The notes under the pieces are model-generated. The model made no database searches. It was given only the letters and a program-made list of their open reading frames with translations, and had not been told where the DNA came from. The position numbers and the translations under genes were made by a program. From Burkholderiales bacterium (lineage in GTDB: Bacteria > Pseudomonadota > Gammaproteobacteria > Burkholderiales > CAIKXV01), in contig JACMMK010000347.1 of the NCBI GenBank assembly GCA_014379045.1, positions 1 through 8,153 on the forward strand: a DNA stretch of 8,153 nucleotides. The letters run 5' to 3'. Positions within the stretch are counted from its first letter, which is position 1; each line of letters starts with the position of its first letter. Positions 1 through 5,939 of this stretch are shown piece by piece.

Positions 1-255
1 CTCGACCAGCAGCGGTTCGAGCTGCTGGCAGAACGGGCACCCGTAGTAGAAGAACTCGAGCACTTCGATCCGGTCGGGAGGCGTCGATTGCGCGGTGATG
101 ATCCGATAGTCCGATCCCACCCTCGGCGCGCTCTGCGCAAACCCAGGTGGTGCGACGAGCGAACACGCGCCGAGCGCACCCGTACTGAGCAGCGCACGGC
201 GCTGCCACGACGGGTAGCCGCCGGGTCGGGGGACACGGCGGCGCGCGACACTCAC
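1..255 (-). CDS. second DsbA-like thiol:disulfide oxidoreductase, N-terminal 85 residues (3' end outside window)
   Basis: This is a thioredoxin-fold disulfide oxidoreductase of the DsbA family, expected to act in the periplasm. The reading frame starts at a GTG (255-253) whose last bases form the TGA stop of the upstream dsbA (GTGA overlap). No Shine-Dalgarno sequence precedes it, so translation is probably coupled to dsbA. Residues 1-45 form an export signal: a basic N-region, a QRRALLS stretch at 18-24 resembling a twin-arginine motif, a short hydrophobic core, then either a lipobox-like LGAC (28-31) or a possible signal peptidase I site near GFAQS (38-42). The mature part opens with a VLEFFYYGCPFC segment, which places the redox cysteines at 73 and 76. 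The frame is open to the window edge, so the helical insertion and the cis-proline loop lie outside. It resembles the adjacent DsbA (EVIEFFWYGCPHC) but has CPFC in place of CPHC. The family call is firm; which export route is used is not. Confidence 0.85.
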   Translation of the reverse strand, partial: MSVARRRVPRPGGYPSWQRRALLSTGALGACSLVAPPGFAQSAPRVGSDYRIITAQSTPPDRIEVLEFFYYGCPFCQQLEPLLVE

Positions 256-893
256 TTCGACGGGGCGTTGCCGCTGCGGATCTGGGCCGCCAACTGATCG
301 ATCACGGCGAACGTACGCTCGTGACTCTGGGTCATCGCAGGCGAGGTGAGATAGCGGCCGTTCACGACCAGGGTCGGCGTGCCCGACAACCCGTATGACT
401 TGCTCATCTGGATCGAGCGTTGCACCCGGCTCTGCACGCCGAACGAGTTGTAGACCTCGGCGAACTGCTTCGGATCGACACCGCGCTTGGCGACCCAGGC
501 CTGCATCCTGGCGAGGTCTTCGAGCTCCATCTTCTGCTCGTGAATCGCCTTGAACACTTCCTCGTGCAGTTTCTCGCGCTGGCCCATCGCCTCGAGCGTG
601 TAGAACAGACGCGTGTGCGGAATCCAGCTCTCACGAAACACTGCGGGGACGCTGCGGAACTCGATATCGGCGGGTTTGGTCTTGAGCCAAGCCCGGATCG
701 CCGGCTGCAGGTCAGCGCAATGCGGGCATCCGTACCAGAAGAACTCGATCACCTCGATGCGCTTGGGATTGTCGATCGGTTGCGCGGGCTGCAGCACGCG
801 ATAGTCTTTGCCCGGCGTCAATTGGGCGAGCGCGGGAGTGGCTGTGATCAGGCAACTGACCAAGGCGAACGCGCGAATCAGGTTGTTCCACAT
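252..893 (-). CDS. dsbA: thiol:disulfide interchange protein DsbA
   Basis: This periplasmic oxidase donates its disulfide to newly exported proteins and is normally reoxidised by the membrane protein DsbB, which is not in this window. The 213-residue length is usual for DsbA. Residues 1-23 are a Sec signal peptide with a hydrophobic core and an ALA cleavage site (21-23). The active site is C56-P-H-C59 within FFWYGCPHC, the classical oxidising DsbA dipeptide. The alpha-helical insertion runs roughly over residues 65-160, and the cis-proline loop is G171-T-P173-T. The ATG start at 893 is supported by a GGAG ribosome-binding site at 906-903, nine bases upstream. The gene lies 87 bp downstream of the ftsN-like gene on the same strand and overlaps the second dsbA-like gene by four bases. 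Its leader is unusually C-rich on the transcript strand. Identification is confident. Confidence 0.95.
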   Translation of the reverse strand: MWNNLIRAFALVSCLITATPALAQLTPGKDYRVLQPAQPIDNPKRIEVIEFFWYGCPHCADLQPAIRAWLKTKPADIEFRSVPAVFRESWIPHTRLFYTLEAMGQREKLHEEVFKAIHEQKMELEDLARMQAWVAKRGVDPKQFAEVYNSFGVQSRVQRSIQMSKSYGLSGTPTLVVNGRYLTSPAMTQSHERTFAVIDQLAAQIRSGNAPSK

Positions 894-908
894 CGATTCT
901 GTCTCCGG

Positions 909-945
909 AAGGGGTAAGGGTGGGGCAGGCAGGGACCAGGGTTAA
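909..945. promoter_or_regulatory. G-quadruplex motif (+ strand) / C-rich leader upstream of dsbA
   Basis: The plus strand carries five G-tracts of three or four G's at 911-914, 918-920, 922-925, 932-934 and 939-941, separated by loops of 3, 1, 6 and 4 bases. The first four tracts already meet the usual G3+N1-7 G-quadruplex definition. The plus strand is the template for dsbA, so the corresponding RNA is C-rich: 19 C and only 4 G in 37 nt. C-rich, G-poor RNA is what the termination factor Rho prefers. The element fills the gap between the ftsN-like gene and dsbA and ends just upstream of the dsbA ribosome-binding site. The motif is directly visible; any role in Rho-dependent control or polymerase pausing is inferred. 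Confidence 0.5.
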
Positions 946-980
946 GGCGCGCTTCGGGTGCTGCAAGGTCTCGGGAACTA

Positions 981-1562
981 CTACTGCGCTTTCTCGCGCA
1001 CCTTGATCGGGGCCGCGTCGACGCCGTTGCTCGACAACTGACTGCGCACTTTACCCAGCGCATCCGCATCGTCGAACGGACCGAGCCGAACCCGGTGCCA
1101 GATTCCCTTGTCGCCCAGATTCGCAGTCTGAATCGTCGCCTCCAATCCCATCAACGCAAGACGCGCCTTCAGGTTGTCCGCATCCTGCGCATTCTGGAAC
1201 GCGCCGGCCTGCAGAAAGAACCGGTCGAGGGGCGCGGTCTTCGGTTCAGCGCTGCGGTTGCGCAAGTCCTGGTCGGTCGCCGGCTGTTCGACCCCGGGCA
1301 GTATCGTGTAGAAATCGAAACGCGGCTTTGCTTCGGGCCCTGTCTTGCCGACCGGCGAGAGCGGTGGGGTCACCGTCGCGCCTTTTCCGGGAACGGGCAC
1401 CGGCGCAGGCTTGTCGCGGCCGAGGAAGGGACTTGCCGCGCGGTCTAGGTAGAACGCGATGCCCAGTGCCGAGATCAGGCCCAGAACCAGGCCGATGAAT
1501 ATGCCGAGCACGATGGTACCGGTGCGGCCGCGGGGTTCGGGTTTCTTGTAGTCTCGGCTCAT
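981..1562 (-). CDS. ftsN: SPOR-domain inner-membrane protein, FtsN-like cell division protein
   Basis: This 193-residue bitopic membrane protein probably acts at the division septum, where SPOR domains bind denuded peptidoglycan glycans. Residues 1-14 form a short cytoplasmic tail beginning MSRDYKK. Residues 15-38 are a single hydrophobic membrane helix. Residues 45-110 form a proline-rich periplasmic linker containing an RFDFYTILPG motif (81-90), which I recall as common in proteobacterial SPOR proteins. Residues 113-188 form the SPOR domain, opening FFLQAGAF and containing WHRVRLGPF (155-163). The RDY tripeptide at 3-5 matches the N-terminus of E. coli FtsN (MAQRDY), whose aspartate contacts FtsA. 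Location directly after argS, with priA before it, also matches the priA-argS-ftsN order of Pseudomonas. The protein contains no cysteine. The ATG lies 26 bp from the argS stop with no clear Shine-Dalgarno sequence. The SPOR assignment is certain; orthology to FtsN is likely but inferred from context and the N-terminal motif. Confidence 0.85.
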   Translation of the reverse strand: MSRDYKKPEPRGRTGTIVLGIFIGLVLGLISALGIAFYLDRAASPFLGRDKPAPVPVPGKGATVTPPLSPVGKTGPEAKPRFDFYTILPGVEQPATDQDLRNRSAEPKTAPLDRFFLQAGAFQNAQDADNLKARLALMGLEATIQTANLGDKGIWHRVRLGPFDDADALGKVRSQLSSNGVDAAPIKVREKAQ

Positions 1563-1588
1563 CGTGCAGAACGTCGGAGGTGCCCCAA

Positions 1589-3367
1589 TTACATTCGGGT
1601 GGGTGCGTCGACGCCGAGCAGGCGCAGCGCGCTGGCAAGCACGATACGGGTCGCGTCGAGCAGCGCGAGCCGGGCGAGCCGGGTCTTTTCATCATCGACC
1701 AACACCTTCTCGGCGTTGTAATAGCTGTGAAAGTCGCCGGCGAGATCTTTCAGATAGAACGCGATGCCGTGCACCGACAGATCGCTCGCCGCGAGTTCCA
1801 GCGTCTCGGGCCATGCATCGAGCCGGTCGATCAACGCCAGTTCGTGCGCGTTGTCGAGGGCAGAGAGGTCGATCGCGCCCGGCAGCGCGTCACCTGCTGA
1901 GATGCCCGCGGGCGGAACCTCGGCGCGCCACTGCTCGAACACGCTGCAGATGCGCGCATGCGCATACTGGATGTAATAGACCGGGTTCTCGTTGCTGCGC
2001 GATCTGGCCAGGTCGAGGTCGAAATCCAGGTGCTGATCGCTCTTGCGCAATACATAGAAGAACCGGGCGGCATCGTTGCCGACCTCGGTGCGCAGCGCCC
2101 GCAGCGTCACGAACTGTCCCGCGCGTGTCGACATCGGCAGCTTCTCTCCGTCGCGATACAGCACGGCGAACTGGACCAGCGCAATGGTCAGGCGATCGGC
2201 GTCGACACCGCACGCGCGCAGCGCGCCACTGACGCGGGGAATGTAGCCATGATGATCCGCACCCCAGACGTCGATCACGCGATCGAAACCGCGTTCGAAC
2301 TTGTCGAGGTGATAGGCAATGTCGGAGGCGAAGTAGGTAAACGCGCCGTTGTCGCGCTGGACGACACGGTCTTTCTCGTCGCCGAACGCGGTCGAGCGGA
2401 ACCAGAGCGCGCCGTCGGCGCGATACAGGTGTCCGCCCTGTTCAAGTTGCGCGACCGCGCGGGCGACGGCGCCGCTGTCGAACAGTGACTTCTCCGAATA
2501 CCATCGATCGAACTCGACGCCGAATCCGGTCAGATCGTCGCGGCAGTCGGCGAGTTGCGTCGTCAGTGCATGGGTGTGCACCACCGCATAGTCCGCGCCG
2601 AGCAAGCGCTTCGCGTTGGCGATTAGGGCGTCGAGGCGTCCTTCGGCATCGAACTCAGCGGCGGGGGTGCCGGCTTCGACATCGGTGCGCATCCGGGCGA
2701 AGCGCTCACCGTGGCTGCGCATCAGGTCGGCGGCCATCTCGCGCACATAATCGCCCTGGTACGCGTTTGGCGGAAACGGCAACGGGTCAGCAGACGCCGG
2801 AGACGACGATGTGGCCTCGAGGTAGCGCAGCCACGTCGACAGCGCGAGAATGTCCATCTGCCGGCCGGCGTCGTTGACGTAGTACTCCCGGCTCACGTCG
2901 TAGCCGACGGCGCTCAGGACGTTGGCAAGGCTCTCGCCATACGCGGCGCCGCGGCCGTGCCCGACATGCAGGGGACCGGTCGGGTTGGCCGAGACGAACT
3001 CGATCTGCACCCGCTCGGGCGTGCTTCGTGCCCGCGTTCCGTACGCCTGCCCCTGGGCGCGCACGCGCTCGACGACGGCACGCCGTGCCGCGCGCGATAC
3101 CGTCAGATTGATGAACCCTGGCCCCGCGATGTCGACGCGCTCGAGACTCTCCGAAGGCGGCAGCGCTGCGACCAGCATTGCCGCAATATCGCGGGGTGTT
3201 CGACCCAGGGGTTTGGCCAGCTGCAGCGCGAGATTGCACGCGTAGTCGCCGTGGCTGCGCTGTTTAGGACGTTCGAGTTGCACCTCGAGCCCGCTCGCCG
3301 GCACAACCGACTCCAGCGCGCGGCGTAACAGTGCGATGCAAGTGGATTTCAGATCGCTCTCGATCAT
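1589..3367 (-). CDS. argS: arginyl-tRNA synthetase (arginine--tRNA ligase)
   Basis: This cytoplasmic class Ia enzyme activates arginine with ATP and charges tRNA-Arg. The 592-residue length is normal for the bacterial enzyme. Residues 1-90 form the N-terminal tRNA-recognition (Add-1) domain. The Rossmann catalytic core follows, with the HIGH signature as H134-V-G-H137 in GPLHVGHGRG and the conserved WGADHHGY at 368-375. The KMSKS position reads PMSTR (411-415), lacking the canonical lysine, which is common in ArgRS. The C-terminal DALR anticodon-binding domain covers roughly 465-592 and ends in the typical LLGVDAPTRM. The ATG at 3367 gives the expected N-terminus, although no good Shine-Dalgarno sequence is visible. 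The gene lies 99 bp downstream of priA and 26 bp upstream of the ftsN-like gene, so the last genes of the window may be cotranscribed from here. The enzyme appears intact. Confidence 0.97.
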   Translation of the reverse strand: MIESDLKSTCIALLRRALESVVPASGLEVQLERPKQRSHGDYACNLALQLAKPLGRTPRDIAAMLVAALPPSESLERVDIAGPGFINLTVSRAARRAVVERVRAQGQAYGTRARSTPERVQIEFVSANPTGPLHVGHGRGAAYGESLANVLSAVGYDVSREYYVNDAGRQMDILALSTWLRYLEATSSSPASADPLPFPPNAYQGDYVREMAADLMRSHGERFARMRTDVEAGTPAAEFDAEGRLDALIANAKRLLGADYAVVHTHALTTQLADCRDDLTGFGVEFDRWYSEKSLFDSGAVARAVAQLEQGGHLYRADGALWFRSTAFGDEKDRVVQRDNGAFTYFASDIAYHLDKFERGFDRVIDVWGADHHGYIPRVSGALRACGVDADRLTIALVQFAVLYRDGEKLPMSTRAGQFVTLRALRTEVGNDAARFFYVLRKSDQHLDFDLDLARSRSNENPVYYIQYAHARICSVFEQWRAEVPPAGISAGDALPGAIDLSALDNAHELALIDRLDAWPETLELAASDLSVHGIAFYLKDLAGDFHSYYNAEKVLVDDEKTRLARLALLDATRIVLASALRLLGVDAPTRM

Positions 3368-3396
3368 GGGACTCTGAAGTGGGCTCGCCGGTAGAG

Positions 3397-3430
3397 ACTC
3401 GACGCAGCGAGTAAAGCCGCCGAGTTTACT
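3397..3430. repeat. overlapping inverted repeats in the priA-argS gap
   Basis: Two perfect inverted repeats overlap here. AGTAAA (3410-3415) and TTTACT (3425-3430) flank nine bases. ACTCG (3397-3401) and CGAGT (3408-3412) flank six bases. A second CGAGT lies at 3421-3425. In the RNA read toward argS the two hairpins share bases 3410-3412 and cannot both form, and the promoter-distal CGAGU could pair with either ACUCG copy. The element starts 30 bp upstream of the argS ATG. The stems are only 5-6 bp and no T-run follows, so it does not look like an intrinsic terminator. It may be an operator, a weak leader switch or chance. Confidence 0.4.
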
Positions 3431-3466
3431 TGGCTGGCGCGGGCGATAGTGACGCGCTTGCCCGCC

Positions 3467-5677
3467 TCAAAGCTCAAGCGGGTCGACATCGAGGATCCAG
3501 TGCACGCGCGACTGTCGCTGCGCCACGAGCTGCGTGCGCCAGCGGGTCAGGAAACCCTGAAAGCGGCCGCGATGTTTCGACTGCACCAGCAGTTGCGCGC
3601 GTTCGCGCCCGGCGCGGCGCATCAGCAACGCCGGGACCGGATCGTAAAGCGTGATCGCCGGATCGAGCACCTGCGCGAGACGCCTGGCCTCGGCGAGGAA
3701 GCTCAGCGCATCGTCGAGTGCGGGGGAATCGGCGCGCAGGATCGCCTGCGACGAGAACGGGGGTAACCCAAGACGCCGCCGTTCCTCGAGCAGTTGCGTG
3801 GCGAAGCTGGCGTAGTCGTGCTTGATCAGCGCCGCGAATAAAGGGTGATGGGGGAGCGCAGTCTCGATCAATACCCGTCCCGGAAGATCGGCACGACCCG
3901 CGCGCCCGGAAACCTGCGTCAAGAGCGCGAACAGCCGTTCCGGCGCGCGGAAGTCGCTGCTATAGAGCGTCTGGTCGCTGTCGACGACCCCTACCAATGT
4001 CAGGCGCGGAAAATCGTGCCCCTTGGCAAGCATCTGCGTGCCGACGAGCAGATCTACTTCCCTGCGTTGGATCTGTTCGCGCGCGCGCGCCCATGCCGCT
4101 GCACCCCGAATCGAATCCCGGTCGATGCGTAACAGGCGAGCTTCGGGCAGCAGGCTCACCAGCGATTCTTCGAGGCGTTGCGTGCCGTGCCCCAACGGCG
4201 TCAGGTCGGGGTTGCCGCAACCAGGACAATGCTGGGGCGGGCGTTCGCACTGACCACAGTGGTGGCAACGCAGGGCGCGTTGCCGCGCGTGCAATACCAG
4301 ACGTGCGCTGCAGCGTGGGCACCCTGCGGCCCAACCACAGCTGTTGCAGCGCAACACGGGGGCGTACCCGCGCCGGTTGATCAGGATCAGGCTCTGTTCG
4401 CCGCGTTCCAACTGTTCTCTCAGCGCGTCCAGCAGCGGCGCGGACAGCGTGGGATTGTGCGCAGCAATCCTGGGTTGGCGACGCAGGTCCACCAACTCAA
4501 TCGACGGCATGGGCCCGGCAGGTCGGGTCGGAAGTTCGAGCAGCCGGTAGCGTCCGGACCTTGCGTTGTTCAAGGTCTCCAGTACTGGCGTCGCACTTCC
4601 CAACACCACCGGTACACCGCGCGCACGCGCGCGCCAGACCGACACGTCGCGCGCGTGGTAGCGCAATCCTTCAGCCTGCTTGAAGGAGCCGTCGTGCTCC
4701 TCGTCGACGACGATCATTCCGAGCCGAGGCATCGGGCTGAATACGGCAAGACGGGTCCCCACGACGATGTCCGCGATCCCGGTCGCGGCCTCCTGCCATC
4801 GTTTTCGTCGCTCGGATGCGGTCAGTCCACTATGCAACACCACCACATGTGCCGACGGCAGGTCGCTCTTCAGCGCGGTTTCGAGTTGCGGAGTCAGATT
4901 GATTTCCGGTACCAGCATCAACACCTGCTCGGCGCGCCGAAGGATGTTCTGCATTGCGCGGGCGTACACCGTGGTCTTGCCGCTGCCGGTCACGCCGAAC
5001 AACAGATGCACGCCGAATCGGCCCGCGGCCTCGGTCAAGGCTGCCGCCGCTACCGTCTGAGCGCAAGTCAATGCGAGGTGGATCGAGGGCTCGATGAATG
5101 GTTCAGGCGCGGCTGGATGGTGCGCAACATAGGCGCTTTCAGCAGCCCAGCCTTTTAAAGCAAAATCTCCAAGAATCAATCGGATCCGTGAATCGCGTAC
5201 CGACTTACCGCCGATCTGGCAATGCGGTGTTATCGCACCGGCTTGAAGTCGCTCAAGGATCTTTTGCTGCAGCGGTGCACTTCGCTTCGGCGGATGTAGA
5301 AGTCGCTGGCGACCTGCGTCGGTCAACGTCCACGCCAGCGCCCGCGCGGCGTGCTCGGTAGGGATCGCCGAGGTCCCCACAGGGGGAAGCGCCGTAAACA
5401 AGGCCGAGCCGAACGACGACTGGTAATACCGGCTGGCGAAACGAAGCGTTTCGATGACGTCTGACGGGATCGGTGCTACCGAACGGTCGATTGCGCCGAT
5501 CGGCTTCAACTGCGAAGGCGGGATTTCCGAATCGCGCGCCAATGCGCAGATGATGCCAGTGGTCACCGTTCGTCCGAACGGCACGCCCACGCGCCTGCCG
5601 ACGTCGGCACTGGATGCGGCATCATTGCGATAATCGAACAGCTGTTCGAGCGGCACATCGAGAGCCACGCGCACCAC
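3467..5677 (-). CDS. priA: primosomal protein N' (replication restart helicase PriA)
   Basis: PriA is a 3'-5' superfamily 2 DNA helicase that recognises stalled or recombined forks and starts primosome assembly, leading to DnaB reloading. The protein is 736 residues, full length for the family. Residues 1-100 form the 3'-DNA-end-binding domain (opening VRVALDVPLEQLFDY). A winged-helix segment lies at about 110-190. Walker A is GVTGSGKTT (228-236) and the DEAH-type Walker B is D325-E-E-H328. The zinc-binding insertion contains eight paired cysteines: 444/447, 453/456, 471/474 and 484/487. Motif VI is QVSGRAGR (588-595). The start is GTG at 5677, or the next GTG at 5674. The frame stays open upstream to 5815 but contains no ATG, GTG or TTG, and homology begins at once, so 5677 is preferred. 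No clear Shine-Dalgarno sequence is present. A long leader with DnaA-box-like sites precedes it. Confidence 0.96.
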   Translation of the reverse strand: MVRVALDVPLEQLFDYRNDAASSADVGRRVGVPFGRTVTTGIICALARDSEIPPSQLKPIGAIDRSVAPIPSDVIETLRFASRYYQSSFGSALFTALPPVGTSAIPTEHAARALAWTLTDAGRQRLLHPPKRSAPLQQKILERLQAGAITPHCQIGGKSVRDSRIRLILGDFALKGWAAESAYVAHHPAAPEPFIEPSIHLALTCAQTVAAAALTEAAGRFGVHLLFGVTGSGKTTVYARAMQNILRRAEQVLMLVPEINLTPQLETALKSDLPSAHVVVLHSGLTASERRKRWQEAATGIADIVVGTRLAVFSPMPRLGMIVVDEEHDGSFKQAEGLRYHARDVSVWRARARGVPVVLGSATPVLETLNNARSGRYRLLELPTRPAGPMPSIELVDLRRQPRIAAHNPTLSAPLLDALREQLERGEQSLILINRRGYAPVLRCNSCGWAAGCPRCSARLVLHARQRALRCHHCGQCERPPQHCPGCGNPDLTPLGHGTQRLEESLVSLLPEARLLRIDRDSIRGAAAWARAREQIQRREVDLLVGTQMLAKGHDFPRLTLVGVVDSDQTLYSSDFRAPERLFALLTQVSGRAGRADLPGRVLIETALPHHPLFAALIKHDYASFATQLLEERRRLGLPPFSSQAILRADSPALDDALSFLAEARRLAQVLDPAITLYDPVPALLMRRAGRERAQLLVQSKHRGRFQGFLTRWRTQLVAQRQSRVHWILDVDPLEL

Positions 5678-5721
5678 GGCGAAGTCGGACGAGGATTCTT
5701 CGCACGCGCTTGCCCCCGCGT

Positions 5722-5730
5722 TGTGGATAA
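5722..5730 (-). promoter_or_regulatory. DnaA box, exact consensus (TTATCCACA)
   Basis: The minus strand reads TTATCCACA, identical to the high-affinity E. coli DnaA 9-mer. It lies 44 bp upstream of the priA GTG start and downstream of the predicted priA promoter. I found no other exact copy by eye in the window. A rough estimate for GC-rich DNA is about 0.02 such sites by chance in 8 kb on both strands. The match is directly visible; binding by DnaA is inferred. Confidence 0.6.
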
Positions 5731-5779
5731 CTTTGTCGATAGTTTTTTCGGGAAGCGCCGGGGCGAGCTGAGCAGGAGT

Positions 5780-5788
5780 TGTGGATAC
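5780..5788 (-). promoter_or_regulatory. DnaA-box-like site, one mismatch (GTATCCACA)
   Basis: The minus strand reads GTATCCACA, which differs from TTATCCACA only at the first base. It has the same orientation as the exact box, with starts 58 bp apart. It is also embedded in a small palindrome, TGTG-GATA-CACA at 5780-5791, so a weaker box in the opposite orientation (GGATACACA) overlaps it. It would lie in the 5' leader of priA if the predicted promoter is used. Confidence 0.45.
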
Positions 5789-5820
5789 ACAAATCCTGGA
5801 TGGCGGAGCGTTGAATTACC

Positions 5821-5849
5821 GTTATAACAATGACTTAAGAAAATGTCTG
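5821..5849 (-). promoter_or_regulatory. predicted sigma70 promoter for priA, in an AT-rich patch
   Basis: On the minus strand a -35-like CAGACA (5849-5844, 4 of 6 matches to TTGACA) is followed after exactly 17 bp by a -10-like TATAAC (5826-5821, 5 of 6 matches to TATAAT). Transcription would begin near 5814 and give a priA leader of roughly 135-140 nt. The surrounding 5811-5845 is about 74% A+T, in clear contrast to the GC-rich genes on both sides. The same patch could serve as a DNA-unwinding element if the neighbouring DnaA boxes belong to an origin. No intrinsic terminator is visible between hemE and this site. Confidence 0.5.
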
Positions 5850-5894
5850 GAGGCGACTTCGAGAATCATGCCTGCGTAGTGAGCAGATCGCCGT

Positions 5895-5903
5895 TGTGCA
5901 TCA
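5895..5903 (-). promoter_or_regulatory. DnaA-box-like site, one mismatch (TGATGCACA)
   Basis: The minus strand reads TGATGCACA, which matches the relaxed consensus TTATNCACA except at the second base. It lies 37 bp past the hemE stop and upstream of the predicted priA promoter, in the same orientation as the other two sites. As a single degenerate site it would be weak; it is listed because of the cluster. Confidence 0.3.
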
Positions 5904-5939
5904 CCCTAGCGCCGGAGCCGCGTCAACGGACGAACCGGC

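Noticed and set aside
2120..2140. Missing lysine in the KMSKS position of ArgRS (PMSTR)
   Set aside because: Many bacterial arginyl-tRNA synthetases lack the canonical KMSKS lysine, so this is not a sign of a damaged enzyme.
1564..2232. A plus-strand Arg-rich open frame of 222 codons opposite argS
   Set aside because: The composition is dominated by Arg, Ala and Pro, and it is antisense to conserved argS sequence. It is a frame artefact of high GC content.
2596..2840. Apparent weakly conserved, Ser/Ala/Pro-rich segment in ArgRS around residues 185-200, considered as a possible insertion
   Set aside because: It sits in a variable loop after the HIGH-containing half of the catalytic domain. 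The frame is intact and total length is normal for the family.
3436..3466. Possible terminator after priA formed by GCGGGC and GCCCGC
   Set aside because: The loop is about 15 bases and no T-run follows. It does not meet the pattern of an intrinsic terminator.
4075..4092. GC-alternating tract within priA
   Set aside because: It lies in a normal coding stretch encoding Arg/Ala residues of motif-flanking sequence and is best explained by codon use in GC-rich DNA.
4178..5158. A plus-strand open frame of 326 codons opposite priA
   Set aside because: It lies entirely antisense to an intact, clearly conserved priA, and its translation looks like the mirror of priA codons with no coherent fold. 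Long antisense frames are common in GC-rich genes.
5563..5790. A minus-strand open frame of 75 codons starting in the hemE-priA gap and running into priA
   Set aside because: It overlaps the conserved start of priA in another frame, has no recognisable domain and no ribosome-binding site. Its length is expected in GC-rich DNA.
5905..5939. Possible intrinsic terminator after hemE formed by GCCGG and CCGGC
   Set aside because: The stem is only 5 bp with a loop of about 19 bases, and no T-run follows on the transcribed strand.
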